Positions 25,454 through 34,435 of a stretch of 64,000 nucleotides of DNA are shown one piece after another. The DNA lies in contig NZ_JPOG01000001.1 in assembly GCF_000733765.1 (NCBI RefSeq), forward strand, positions 3,544,501-3,608,500, written 5' to 3'. Positions within the stretch are counted from its first letter, which is position 1, and every line of letters begins with the position of its first letter. Under the pieces are notes generated by a model. That model worked only from the letters and a program-made list of their open reading frames with translations. It was not told the origin of the DNA and did no database searches. The stretch is from Algiphilus aromaticivorans DG1253. Its GTDB lineage: Bacteria; Pseudomonadota; Gammaproteobacteria; Nevskiales; Nevskiaceae. A program made the position numbers and the translations under genes.

Positions 25454-25478
25454 ATTCATACATACAGCATCCTCCGTC

Positions 25479-26087
25479 ATGCTCACCAAGCGTCAGTCCG
25501 AAATCCTGGATTACATTCGCCGCCGTCTGGCCGAGGAGGGCGCGCCGCCGACGCGCGCCGACATCCAGCAGGCTTTCGGCTTCGCCTCGCCGAATGCCGC
25601 GGAGAGCCATCTGCGCGCACTGGCGCGCAAGGGCGCCATCGAGCTGGTGCCGGGGGCTTCGCGCGGCATCCGCTTGCCGGCTGTCGAACCGTCGGTGACC
25701 GGCCTGCCGCTGATCGGCCGTGTCGCCGCCGGCGCGCCGCTGCTGGCCGTGGAGCACATCGAGCGGCACGTCGCGGTCGGGCCCGACCTCTTCTCGCCGG
25801 CGCCGGATTATCTGCTGCGCGTGGCTGGCGAATCCATGCGCGACGTCGGCATTCTCGATGGCGATCTGCTGGCCGTGCGCCGCAGCAATGAGGCGCGCAA
25901 CGGTCAGATCGTGGTCGCGCGCATCGAGGACGAGGTTACCGTCAAGCGCTTCCGCCGCGATGGTCAGCATGTACAGCTCATTGCCGAGAATCCCGATTTC
26001 GCGCCCATCGTTATCGATCTTGCGCAACAGCCGCTGGCGATCGAGGGCCTGGCTGTGGGCGTGCTGCGGCAGCTGGACGCCGCATGA
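25479..26087 (+). CDS. lexA: LexA SOS repressor of the imuAB-dnaE2 cassette
   Basis: A protein of 202 residues, the same length as E. coli LexA. The winged helix recognition region [20 protein letters not shown] is almost identical to that of E. coli, so it should bind CTGT-N8-ACAG. The self-cleavage site is A84-G85 (RVAAGAPL), with catalytic S119 (GESMRD) and K156 (VTVKRF). It heads the operon lexA-imuA-imuB-dnaE2, and its stop overlaps the imuA start (ATGA). No good ribosome site precedes the ATG. An insertion sequence lies only 24 bp upstream and has removed the native promoter and operator. Confidence 0.96.
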   Translation: MLTKRQSEILDYIRRRLAEEGAPPTRADIQQAFGFASPNAAESHLRALARKGAIELVPGASRGIRLPAVEPSVTGLPLIGRVAAGAPLLAVEHIERHVAVGPDLFSPAPDYLLRVAGESMRDVGILDGDLLAVRRSNEARNGQIVVARIEDEVTVKRFRRDGQHVQLIAENPDFAPIVIDLAQQPLAIEGLAVGVLRQLDAA

Positions 26088-26701
26088 GCGCGGCACCGGA
26101 ATCCCTGCGCGCGCTGCAGGCGCGCGGTCAGCTCTGGCGCGGTGGCGACAAGGCGCGCGTGCGCGCCCAGGCCACCGGACACGCGGGGCTGGACGCTCTG
26201 CTGCCCGGCGGCGGCTGGCCGGTGGGCGCGCTCAGCGAAATCCTGTTGTCCGGGCCTGGATGCGGCGAGCTGAAGCTGGTCACCCCCTGGCTGGCGCGCC
26301 TGACGCAGGCCGGTGGGCGCGCTGCACTGGTCTGTCCGCCGCTGCTGCCCTACGCCCCGGCGCTGGCGCAGGCGGGAATCGCGCTGTCGCGCCTGCTGGT
26401 CATCAGCCCCGAGGATTATGGCGCTGCGCAGTGGGCCGCCGAGCAGATGCTGCGCTCGGGTGGCTTCAGCGCCGTGCTCGCCTGGCCGGGACGGATGGCG
26501 CCGCAGGATCTGCGCCGTCTGCAACTGGCTGCTGAGGCGGGCGATGCCTGCGGCCTGCTTTATCGCGACCGGCGTGCGCTTGCCGAGGCCTCGCCGGCGG
26601 CGCTGCGGCTGGAGCTGCAGGGAAGCGCGGCGGATTTCTCGGTCACCATCCACAAATGCCGCGGTGGCGCCATCGGCGCGCAGTGGCGCTGCGCGGCCTG
26701 A
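26084..26701 (+). CDS. imuA: ImuA, translesion synthesis accessory protein
   Basis: A protein of 205 residues, RecA/SulA-like. It has the typical opening [25 protein letters not shown] and the central [14 protein letters not shown] and [18 protein letters not shown] segments. ImuA works with ImuB and DnaE2 in damage-induced mutagenesis. It overlaps the lexA stop by 4 bp and is followed 4 bp later by imuB. Confidence 0.92.
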   Translation: MSAAPESLRALQARGQLWRGGDKARVRAQATGHAGLDALLPGGGWPVGALSEILLSGPGCGELKLVTPWLARLTQAGGRAALVCPPLLPYAPALAQAGIALSRLLVISPEDYGAAQWAAEQMLRSGGFSAVLAWPGRMAPQDLRRLQLAAEAGDACGLLYRDRRALAEASPAALRLELQGSAADFSVTIHKCRGGAIGAQWRCAA

Positions 26702-26705
26702 ATCC

Positions 26706-28130
26706 GTGCTCTGGCTCAGTCTTAGCCCCCGACGGCTCGCTCTCGACGCGCTGGCGCTTGAGAATCCGGAAGGCTTGGCAGTCTGCGCGCGCAAGGGCAG
26801 CCGGCGCTGGGTCGTGGCGAGCCGCGAGGCGGTGTTTCCCGGTGCCGAAGCTGCTTCCGTGCTCGCCGCCCGGCCCGAATTGCGGTTGATCGAGCCCGAG
26901 CCGCGTGCCGAGACGCAGGCCATGGAGGACCTGGCCGCTCTGGCGCATGGTCTGGGCGATCCGGTGTATCTGCATCAGGAGACGCCCACCCCCGAGCTGC
27001 CGGCGGGCCGTGCCTGGGTGTGCGTGGAGATTGGTAATAGCCTGCGTTTCTTCGGCGGCGTCGAGGCGCTTCTGGATGAAGCGCGCGGGCGGCTGGAAGG
27101 CCAAGCGCTGGACTGTGCGCTGGGTGTGGCGACGACGCCGGAGGCTGCCGCGCTGGTCGCGCGCTGCGAAGATGGCCGGGTATTGCGGCGTCGGGAGGAG
27201 TTGTCCGACTGGTTGCGTGACGTGCCGCTGCACGCTCTGCCATTGCCGCCGAAGGTGCGCGACGGCCTGCGCGCCTCGGGCATCAGCAATGCCGGGGCAC
27301 TGCTGGCGCTGCCGCTGGATCAGCTGGCACGCCGCTTCGGGGCGCAGACCACGACCTGGATCGAGCGGCTTACTGGTCGCGCGCCGGATCCGAAGCGCGC
27401 GCACCGTCTGAGCCCGCGCTTTGTCCGCCATCTGCGTTTCGACGGCGATGTGCACCGCGTAGAGGGCCTCGGCTTCGCGCTGCAGCGGCTGTTCCGTGCG
27501 CTGGCGCTGGATCTGCGTGCGCGTGATACCGGCGCACGCTCGGTGTCCGTCCGGCTGCATCACGACGACCACCCCGACACCGAGCTGAGCATCGCACTCA
27601 GCGCGCCGGCCTGCGACGCTGGCTACTGGCTGTTGATGGCGCGCGAGCGCATGGCCGCGCTTCGGTTGGTGGCAGCGGTCAATGGTGTCACGCTGCATTG
27701 CGACGACTTCGCGGTGCCGGAAGCCCCGCAGCTCGATCTTTTCGACAGCAGCCGTGCCAGTGCCGACGCCTGGCGCGAAACGGTAGAACGGCTCATCGCC
27801 CGTCTCGGCGTCGAGGCCGTATGGCGCCTGGGCGTGGCCGCCGACCATCGCCCCGAGCGCGCCTGGAAGCGGCTGCCGGCGGGTGCCAACGATGAAGCCG
27901 GCGCACCAATGTCCGATGGCGAGCGGCCCATGTGGCTCTTCGACCCGCCGCGGCCGCTGCAGCAGCTGCCGGCCATCGAGGGTGCGCCAGAGCGCATCGA
28001 AAGCGGCTGGTGGGACGGCGCCGACGCGGCACGCGACTACTACGCCGCCCGTGGCCCGGACGGCAGCTGCCTGTGGATCTTCCGGGACCGTGCCGACCGC
28101 GGCTGGTATCTGCAGGGGTTATGGGCGTGA
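26706..28130 (+). CDS. imuB: ImuB, Y-family polymerase-like hub protein
   Basis: A protein of 474 residues starting from GTG at 26706, which gives the standard opening VLWLSLSPRRLALDAL. It has the fold of a Y-family polymerase with the HhH region VRDGLRASGISNAGALLALPLDQLARRFG. A beta-clamp-binding motif QLDLF lies near residue 342 (APQLDLFDSS). ImuB lacks polymerase activity and recruits ImuA, DnaE2 and the sliding clamp. It sits 4 bp after imuA, and 134 bp separate it from dnaE2. Confidence 0.93.
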   Translation: MLWLSLSPRRLALDALALENPEGLAVCARKGSRRWVVASREAVFPGAEAASVLAARPELRLIEPEPRAETQAMEDLAALAHGLGDPVYLHQETPTPELPAGRAWVCVEIGNSLRFFGGVEALLDEARGRLEGQALDCALGVATTPEAAALVARCEDGRVLRRREELSDWLRDVPLHALPLPPKVRDGLRASGISNAGALLALPLDQLARRFGAQTTTWIERLTGRAPDPKRAHRLSPRFVRHLRFDGDVHRVEGLGFALQRLFRALALDLRARDTGARSVSVRLHHDDHPDTELSIALSAPACDAGYWLLMARERMAALRLVAAVNGVTLHCDDFAVPEAPQLDLFDSSRASADAWRETVERLIARLGVEAVWRLGVAADHRPERAWKRLPAGANDEAGAPMSDGERPMWLFDPPRPLQQLPAIEGAPERIESGWWDGADAARDYYAARGPDGSCLWIFRDRADRGWYLQGLWA

Positions 28131-28264
28131 TGCACGCCGTGGATCGTGCAGATGGCGTGGATTTTGCCTCCGGATGGCGTTGAAGCAGTCAGCGCGAACC
28201 CTAAGCAGAAAATTCGTGCCGGGCCGTGAAATCTGTGGCTCCGTTTTTGGCCGGGTGCGCTGAG

Positions 28265-31200
28265 ATGGCTCCCACCTACGTCGAGCTGCACTGCCTGAGC
28301 GCCTTCTCCTTTCAGCGCGGTGCCTCGACGCCGCCTGAGCTGGTCGAGCGGGCGCAGGCACTGGGCTACACGGCGCTGGCGCTGACCGACGAATGCTCGC
28401 TGGCCGGCGTCGTGCGCGCCTGGGAGGCTGCGAAGCAGTGCGATCTGCGCTTGATCGTGGGTTCCGAGATCGTTCTCGAAGACGGCCTGTGCGTGGTGCT
28501 GCTGGTGCCGGATCAGGCTGCTTACAGCGATCTCTGCCGGCTGATTACGCGCGGGCGCCGCGCCAGCACCAAGGGCAGTTATCGGCTGAGCCGTGCGGAT
28601 CTGGCTGAGCACGCCGGCCATCTGCTGACGCTGTGGCTGCCGCGCGGGGTCGAGGCCGACGAGGAAGATGCGCGTTGGCTGCAGGCGCATTTCGGGCAGC
28701 GGCTGTGGATCGCCGTGCATCAGTGGCGCGACGCCGGGGACGCGCCCCGGCGTGCCACAGCCGAGCGCTTGGCACGCGCGCACGGCCTGCGCATCACGGC
28801 CGCCGGTGGCGCGCTCATGCACCGCCGCAGTCGCCGCGCCATTGCCGACGTCATGAAGGCGCTGCGCCTGCGCAGGCCGCTGGCCGAGTGCGGCGCTGCG
28901 CTGGCCGTCAACGGCGAGGCACATCTGCGGCCACGCGAGGCGCTGGCGCAGCTCTACACCTTCGAGGAAATGGCCGAGAGCACGGCCATCGCCGCGCGCT
29001 GCGACTTCCGGCTCGGTGATCTGCGCTACAGCTACCCGGAAGAGCTGGTGCCGGAAGGCCTTACTGCCGCCGCGCATCTGCGCGCGCTCACCGAGGCCGG
29101 GCTGCGCCGGCGCTGGCCGGAAGGCGCGCCCGATGATGTCCGCGCCACGGCCGAGCGCGAGCTGGCGATCGTCATCGAGCTCGGCTACGAGCATTTCTTT
29201 CTCACCGTCGAGGATCTGGTGCGCTTCGCCGAGCGGCGCGGGATCCTCTGCCAGGGGCGCGGCTCGGCGGCGAATTCGGTGATCTGCTACGCGCTGGGCA
29301 TCACCGCGGTCGACCCGCGCCGCGCGAGCATGCTCTTCGAGCGTTTCGTGTCCAAGGAGCGCGACGAGCCGCCGGACATCGACGTCGACTTCGAGCACCA
29401 GCGACGCGAGGAGGTCATCCAGTACGTCTACGCCAAGTATGGCCGGGAACGGGCGGCGCTGGCGGCCACCGTCATCCACTACCAGCCGAAGAGCGCGCTG
29501 CGCGATGCCGGTTTCGCCCTGGGCATCGCCCCGGAGCTGATCGAGCGCGCCAGCCGCGCCATGCGCTGGCACGACCGCAGCCAGTCCCTGGCCGACCGGC
29601 TGCGCGCGCTGGGCGTGGACCCCGACGACGCTGCGCTGCAGCGCTGGCTGGGTGTCGCCGAGCAGCTGATCGGCCTGCCGCGACATCTGTCGCAGCACGT
29701 CGGCGGCTTCGTCATCGCCGATCAGCCGCTGCATCAGCTGGTCCCGGTGGAGAACGCGGCCATGGTCGACCGCACGATCATCGAATGGGACAAGGACGAC
29801 CTGGAGGCGCTGGGCCTGCTCAAGGTGGATGTGCTGGCGCTGGGCATGCTCAGCGCCATCCGCCGCGCGCTGGACCTGGTTGGCGCGCGCCACGGTCGGG
29901 CCTTCGCGCTGGCCGATATCCCGCCCGAGGATCCGGCGACCTACGCCATGATCCAGTGCGCCGAGACGGTCGGCGTCTTCCAGATCGAGTCGCGCGCGCA
30001 GATGAGCATGCTGCCGCGATTGCGGCCGGCGAACTACTACGACCTGGTCATCCAGATCTCCATCGTGCGGCCCGGACCGATCCAGGGCGGTATGGTGCAT
30101 CCCTATCTCAAGCGCCGGAAGGGCGAAGAGAAGGTCGCGTATCCCAGCAAGGAGCTGGAAGAGGTGCTCGGACGCACGCTGGGTGTCCCGCTCTTCCAGG
30201 AGCAGGTCATGCAGATCGCTATCGTCGCGGCCGGCTTCACGGCGGGCGAAGCTGATCAGGTGCGCCGCTCGATGGCGGCCTGGAAGCGGCGTGGCGGGCT
30301 GCAGCATTTCCGCGAGCGCCTCATGGCCGGCATGCGCGCCAAGGGCTACGAGGAGAGCTTCGCCGAGGCCATCTATCAGCAGATTCTCGGTTTCGGGGAC
30401 TACGGCTTCCCCGAGTCACACGCGGCCAGCTTCGCGCTGCTGGCTTACGCCTCGGCCTGGCTGAAATGCCACGAGCCGGCGGCCTTCTTCTGTGCGCTGC
30501 TCAACAGCCAGCCGATGGGCTTCTACGGCCCGGCCCAGCTCGTGACCGAGGCGCGTCGCAGCGGCGTCGAGGTGCGGCCGGCGGATGTCACGCTCAGCCT
30601 GCCTGCCTCCTCGCTGGAGGCAGGCGCGGCCGGGCCGGCGTTGCGGCTGGGGCTGGGCATGGTCAAGGGGCTGTCGGAAGGCGCCATGCAGCGCATTGCC
30701 GCCGCCCGCGACGCGCAGCCCTTCAGCGATGTCGCCGACCTCGTGCAGCGCGCTGCCCTGGAGGCGCGCGACCGTGAGGCGCTGGCGCGCGCCGACGCGC
30801 TGGCGGCGCTGGCCGGGGACCGGCATCGCGCGCATTGGCAGGCGGCCGGCGCGCAGCGGTTGCCCGGTCTTCTCGCCGGCTTTGCTGCCGCCGAGCCGTC
30901 GCTGCGGTTGTCCGAGCCGCAGGAAGGTGAAGAGATCCTCGCAGATTACAATAGCCTCGGCCTGACGTTGCGCCGGCATCCGGTAGCCTTGCTGCGGCCG
31001 CGTCTGAGCCGTCTCGGCGTTTGTCCTCCGGAGCGTTTCGCCCAGCTCGACGACGGCGCGGCGCTGCGCGTGGCCGGGCTGATCGTGAACCGCCAGCGGC
31101 CCGGCACGGCCAAGGGCACTGTCTTCATGACGCTGGAGGACGAAGCCCACAGCTACAACCTCATCGTCTGGGGCGACACCTTCCGCCGCTTCCAGGCCGA

Positions 31201-31336
31201 GGCCATGGGCAACTTCGTCATCGTGCGCGGCATGTTGCAGCGCGCTGAGGGCGTCACCCACGTGGTCGCCCACCACTTCGAGGACCGCAGCGACTGGCTG
31301 GGCGCGCTCGCTGTGGCCTCGCGCGATTTCCATTGA
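28265..31336 (+). CDS. dnaE2: error-prone DNA polymerase DnaE2
   Basis: A protein of 1,023 residues, the usual DnaE2 size (about 1,030-1,080) and shorter than DnaE1. The N-terminal PHP domain starts YVELHCLSAFSFQRG. The polymerase active site is PPDIDVDFEHQRREEV with catalytic aspartates. The fingers contain GRGSAANSVICYALGIT, and the C-terminal OB domain includes FMTLEDEAHSYNLIVW. It performs mutagenic bypass of lesions together with ImuA and ImuB. I prefer the ATG at 28265 over a GTG at 28226 because the family begins at the PHP domain. Confidence 0.95.
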   Translation: MAPTYVELHCLSAFSFQRGASTPPELVERAQALGYTALALTDECSLAGVVRAWEAAKQCDLRLIVGSEIVLEDGLCVVLLVPDQAAYSDLCRLITRGRRASTKGSYRLSRADLAEHAGHLLTLWLPRGVEADEEDARWLQAHFGQRLWIAVHQWRDAGDAPRRATAERLARAHGLRITAAGGALMHRRSRRAIADVMKALRLRRPLAECGAALAVNGEAHLRPREALAQLYTFEEMAESTAIAARCDFRLGDLRYSYPEELVPEGLTAAAHLRALTEAGLRRRWPEGAPDDVRATAERELAIVIELGYEHFFLTVEDLVRFAERRGILCQGRGSAANSVICYALGITAVDPRRASMLFERFVSKERDEPPDIDVDFEHQRREEVIQYVYAKYGRERAALAATVIHYQPKSALRDAGFALGIAPELIERASRAMRWHDRSQSLADRLRALGVDPDDAALQRWLGVAEQLIGLPRHLSQHVGGFVIADQPLHQLVPVENAAMVDRTIIEWDKDDLEALGLLKVDVLALGMLSAIRRALDLVGARHGRAFALADIPPEDPATYAMIQCAETVGVFQIESRAQMSMLPRLRPANYYDLVIQISIVRPGPIQGGMVHPYLKRRKGEEKVAYPSKELEEVLGRTLGVPLFQEQVMQIAIVAAGFTAGEADQVRRSMAAWKRRGGLQHFRERLMAGMRAKGYEESFAEAIYQQILGFGDYGFPESHAASFALLAYASAWLKCHEPAAFFCALLNSQPMGFYGPAQLVTEARRSGVEVRPADVTLSLPASSLEAGAAGPALRLGLGMVKGLSEGAMQRIAAARDAQPFSDVADLVQRAALEARDREALARADALAALAGDRHRAHWQAAGAQRLPGLLAGFAAAEPSLRLSEPQEGEEILADYNSLGLTLRRHPVALLRPRLSRLGVCPPERFAQLDDGAALRVAGLIVNRQRPGTAKGTVFMTLEDEAHSYNLIVWGDTFRRFQAEAMGNFVIVRGMLQRAEGVTHVVAHHFEDRSDWLGALAVASRDFH

Positions 31337-31403
31337 CCGAAAGGCACGACATACGGCCTTCGATCGGCGAGAATCCTCCGACGCAAGTCCCGAGAAATAG
31401 ATC

Positions 31404-32243
31404 ATGAAGCTATCGGTCGTGATAACGACCTACAACTCGCCCCTGTGGCTCGAGAAGGTGCTCTGGGGCTACAGCGCTCAGCAGCACCGCGATTTCGAGA
31501 TCGTCATTGGCGATGACGGCTCCACGGAGGAGACCGCCCAGCTGATCCAGCGCATGGCCGCTGAAACCGGGTTGTCCATCAAGCACGTCTGGCAGCGCGA
31601 CGACGGCTTCCGCAAGTGCCGAATTCTCAACAAGGCCGTGCTCGCCGCAGACAGCGGCTATCTCGTCTTCACCGACGGCGACTGTATTCCGCGCGCCGAT
31701 TTTCTGGCCGAGCACGTGCGCAATGCCGAGCCCGGTTATTTCCTCTCGGGCAGCTACTGCAAGCTGCCCATGAGCACGAGTGAAGCCATTACCAAGGACG
31801 ACATCCTCAATGGCCGCTGCTTCGACATCGATTGGCTGCGCACCCACGGCCTGCCGCGCAACCGCAAGAACCTGAAGCTCGCCGCGCCGCCCAAGCGCGC
31901 CGGTCTGCTCAACCGGCTGACCACGGCGCGCTGCAACTTCAAGGGCTCCAACGGCTCGGCCTGGAAGGCTGACGTGCTGAAGGTCAACGGTTTCGACGAA
32001 GGCATGGCCTGGGGTGGGCTGGATCGCGAGTTCGGTGTGCGCTTGCGCAATGCCTCCATCAAGCCGCGCCATGTGCGCTATAACGCCATTTGCGTGCACC
32101 TTGACCACAGCCGTGGCTACCGAGACGAAGCCACGGTGCGTGCCAACAAGCAGTGGCGTATCGAAGTAGCGAGCAGCGGGCGGATCAAGACCGATCGGGG
32201 CATTCAACAGTTGCTCGACGGTGGCTACCGGGTTGCGACGTGA
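31404..32243 (+). CDS. glycosyltransferase family 2
   Basis: A protein of 279 residues with GT-A fold: MKLSVVITTYNSPLWLEKVL at the N-terminus, GDDGSTE for nucleotide binding, and the metal-binding FTDGDCIPR (D-x-D). A C-terminal galactosyltransferase-like segment (FKGSNGSAWKADVLKVNGFDEGMAWGG) binds the acceptor. It should be cytoplasmic and build surface polysaccharide or lipooligosaccharide. It starts the glycan cluster, 67 bp after dnaE2, and may be read from its own promoter. Confidence 0.88.
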   Translation: MKLSVVITTYNSPLWLEKVLWGYSAQQHRDFEIVIGDDGSTEETAQLIQRMAAETGLSIKHVWQRDDGFRKCRILNKAVLAADSGYLVFTDGDCIPRADFLAEHVRNAEPGYFLSGSYCKLPMSTSEAITKDDILNGRCFDIDWLRTHGLPRNRKNLKLAAPPKRAGLLNRLTTARCNFKGSNGSAWKADVLKVNGFDEGMAWGGLDREFGVRLRNASIKPRHVRYNAICVHLDHSRGYRDEATVRANKQWRIEVASSGRIKTDRGIQQLLDGGYRVAT

Positions 32244-32279
32244 TGCCCGCCACTTAGAAAACGAACAGGACCCCCTCAC

Positions 32280-33083
32280 ATGAGCAACGATTCCTCTGCC
32301 AAGCGCCTCCGCCGTTTTCGTACCGGTGGTGCAGCGCTGTTTCTCGGCAGCGTGCCGGTCATCTGGCTGGTGGGGCCGGCGGCCGCTTACACCCTCGGCG
32401 TGATCGGCGTGGCCGCCTATCTCTACGCGCGCGATCGCGTCACGCGAGAGCAGTACCGCACCTTGCGCTCCCAGAATGAGGCAGCACTCGATGCGCGCCG
32501 GATCATCGACCACGGCGCCTTTCCTTTGCCGCGCGCGGGCGGCTGGGCGGCATCTTCCGATCTGCTAGCGCTGCTCGGCGAGCTGACGCTGGCTAGGCGC
32601 CCTGCGCACATCGTCGAACTCGGCAGCGGCTTGTCTACAGTCTTCCTAGCCGAGCTGCTGCGCCGGCACGGGCACGGCCGCATCACCAGCATCGACCATG
32701 ATGCACAGTACGCCGAGCAGACGCGCGAACGCTTGCGAGCCCGCGGGCTGGACGACCTCGTGACCGTGGTCTGCGCGCCCATACGCGAGCAGGAGATCGA
32801 GGGCGCTCGCTACCCGTGGTATGACTGCGAGCAACTCGAGGACGTGGACTGTATCGATCTACTGCTGGTTGACGGTCCGATCGGATCGTCGGCGCGTAGT
32901 TGCCGCTATCCGGCATTGCCGGTATTCAAAGGCCGATTGTCGGCTGATGCCGTTATCGTGGTCGACGACGCCGATCGCGACGATGAGCGCGCTATGGTTG
33001 CTGCCTGGTCCGCTGACTACGGAATGGATCTGGAATGGCATGCGCTCGATGGCGGTGCCGCGGTCCTCACTCTCCGCCGCTGA
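32280..33083 (+). CDS. class I SAM-dependent methyltransferase with N-terminal membrane segment
   Basis: A protein of 267 residues. A hydrophobic hairpin at about residues 19-50 should anchor it in the inner membrane. The soluble part is a Rossmann methyltransferase: motif I VELGSGLST, acidic IDHDAQY, and the post-motif DLLLVDGPIGSSA. The catalytic pattern resembles small O-methyltransferases. It probably modifies a sugar or lipid made by the neighbouring glycosyltransferases, but that is by context. Confidence 0.75.
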   Translation: MSNDSSAKRLRRFRTGGAALFLGSVPVIWLVGPAAAYTLGVIGVAAYLYARDRVTREQYRTLRSQNEAALDARRIIDHGAFPLPRAGGWAASSDLLALLGELTLARRPAHIVELGSGLSTVFLAELLRRHGHGRITSIDHDAQYAEQTRERLRARGLDDLVTVVCAPIREQEIEGARYPWYDCEQLEDVDCIDLLLVDGPIGSSARSCRYPALPVFKGRLSADAVIVVDDADRDDERAMVAAWSADYGMDLEWHALDGGAAVLTLRR

Positions 33084-33089
33084 GTTGGT

Positions 33090-33112
33090 TTGCGCCACAG
33101 ACTATGGCGCAA
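33090..33112. terminator. hairpin after the methyltransferase gene
   Basis: TTGCGCCA and TGGCGCAA form a perfect 8-bp stem with a 7-nt loop right after the stop codon. No T-tract follows, so it may be a weak terminator or an mRNA 3' end. Confidence 0.4.
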
Positions 33113-33325
33113 GCCAGAGTTCAAAGTTGTTCGGCTTGTCGCGCCAGCCCTGGCTGTTTAGCAGATGGCACCTATGGGCGAGCAACGAGCAAGCCTCAAC
33201 GGTGTCGCCGGTGCCGGCACCAACCCACTTCCATGCCTTCGGTCACTCAGCTTCCGTTCGACCACATCGCGCGTGCGCTCGATTCTCTGTCGTGCAGAAT
33301 CATGAATTAGCAAAGCTAGAAGGTC

Positions 33326-34348
33326 ATGGGCAAGTACTTCGTCGTGGTTGCGTACGCCCTTGTAGAAGCTTCCCGCAGCAGATACTACAAGCGAAGCGCT
33401 AACCACACGTTTCGCTACAGACGGATGGAACACGGAGCACGCCGGCAAATGGATCTATTCAAGGAACGCCTTCAGAAGCATGATGCCAAGAACAATCGCA
33501 CCATTGAAGCAATGCTGCGCGCGCAGCTATTGCAGCAGCAAGCGCTGGTGAGCAACGTACCCGGCATAGGCAATGACCAGGCACACACCATTGTTGTTTC
33601 CCTGACGTCTTTCGATCGGCGCATCGGTAATGTATATCTCACCATAGAAAGCTTGTTCCAGCAGTGGGTTCAGCCGGATGTGATTGCACTCTGGCTGTCC
33701 CGGGAGCAGTTTCCGAACGGGGAGCTGCCAGAGAGCTTGATTCGGCAGCAGCGGCGCGGATTGCAAGTCTTCTTCGTTGAGGATGTCGGGCCCTATACGA
33801 AATACTTCTACGCTTTCGAAAAGTTTCGCGATAGCCTCATCGTTACTGTAGATGACGACACCCTTTATCCTCCGGACATGATCGATCAACTTTACAGGGC
33901 TTATAAACGTAATCCTGATCGCATTTACTGTCACCGCGCGCACAGGATGACGCTCGATAAGAAAGGTGCGCTACTCCCATATAACGACTGGCAGCTTGAT
34001 TGGAAATGGCAAGATCACAGCGGTGAGCCATCGCCGCTGGTGTTTCCGACAGGCGTTGGTGGTGTACTTTATTTTCCTGGCTCCCTGCATCCCGATGCCT
34101 TCGCGAAGGAGAAATTTCAGTCTCTATGCCCCAAGGCAGATGATGTTTGGCTAAAAGCCATGAGCCTGTTACAGGGGACACCATGCGCACGCCTGGCCGA
34201 TGGGCGCGAGTGGGGGCAGCGGTTTTTCACGATCGGAGGCTCGCAGTCCGTGACGTTGGAAGCGGAGAATTGGCGCAAATGCGGCGGCAACGATTCCAAG
34301 ATTCGCCGCGTGTTCGCGGAATACGAGCTTTACGAGCGGCTGAAATGA
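33326..34348 (+). CDS. glycosyltransferase-like protein (GT-A fold)
   Basis: A protein of 340 residues. After a helical N-terminus of ~85 residues comes the GT core: TIVVSLTSFDRRIGNVYLTIESL, PDVIALWLSREQFP, and the metal site LIVTVDDDTLYPPDMIDQLYRAYK. Proteins of this kind occur in lipopolysaccharide and capsule clusters. AAGG precedes the ATG. Base composition looks visibly more AT-rich than the flanking housekeeping genes, which suggests transfer. The substrate is unknown. Confidence 0.75.
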   Translation: MGKYFVVVAYALVEASRSRYYKRSANHTFRYRRMEHGARRQMDLFKERLQKHDAKNNRTIEAMLRAQLLQQQALVSNVPGIGNDQAHTIVVSLTSFDRRIGNVYLTIESLFQQWVQPDVIALWLSREQFPNGELPESLIRQQRRGLQVFFVEDVGPYTKYFYAFEKFRDSLIVTVDDDTLYPPDMIDQLYRAYKRNPDRIYCHRAHRMTLDKKGALLPYNDWQLDWKWQDHSGEPSPLVFPTGVGGVLYFPGSLHPDAFAKEKFQSLCPKADDVWLKAMSLLQGTPCARLADGREWGQRFFTIGGSQSVTLEAENWRKCGGNDSKIRRVFAEYELYERLK

Positions 34349-34368
34349 GCTGAAATGGCTCGCCGTCT

Positions 34369-34390
34369 GGAAAAAATTGGCCCTTTTTCC
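34369..34390. terminator. bidirectional terminator between convergent glycosyltransferase genes
   Basis: GGAAAAA and TTTTTCC pair around an ATTGGCCC loop region. A/T tracts sit in the stem itself, so it can work for both convergent genes. Confidence 0.65.
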
Positions 34391-34435
34391 ATCAATGTTC
34401 CGCGGAAGCGATTTCCGGCGCTTAGGCGGCTTGGC

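Larger units (their letters stand above)
24396..25455. mobile_element. IS1595-family insertion sequence
   Basis: The element is about 1,060 bp. Terminal inverted repeats of 21 bp (24398-24418 and 25433-25453) differ at one position. The ten bases TTCATACATA occur directly outside both ends (24387-24396 and 25455-25464). They contain the 8-bp target duplication typical of this family, which leaves the exact ends uncertain by 1-2 bp. One transposase gene fills it, on the minus strand. The well-preserved repeats suggest a fairly recent insertion. Confidence 0.92.

Noticed and set aside
28040-30307. Long minus-strand open frame across imuB/dnaE2
   Set aside because: It is a shadow of dnaE2, with no ribosome site or domain, and it opposes a well-defined operon.
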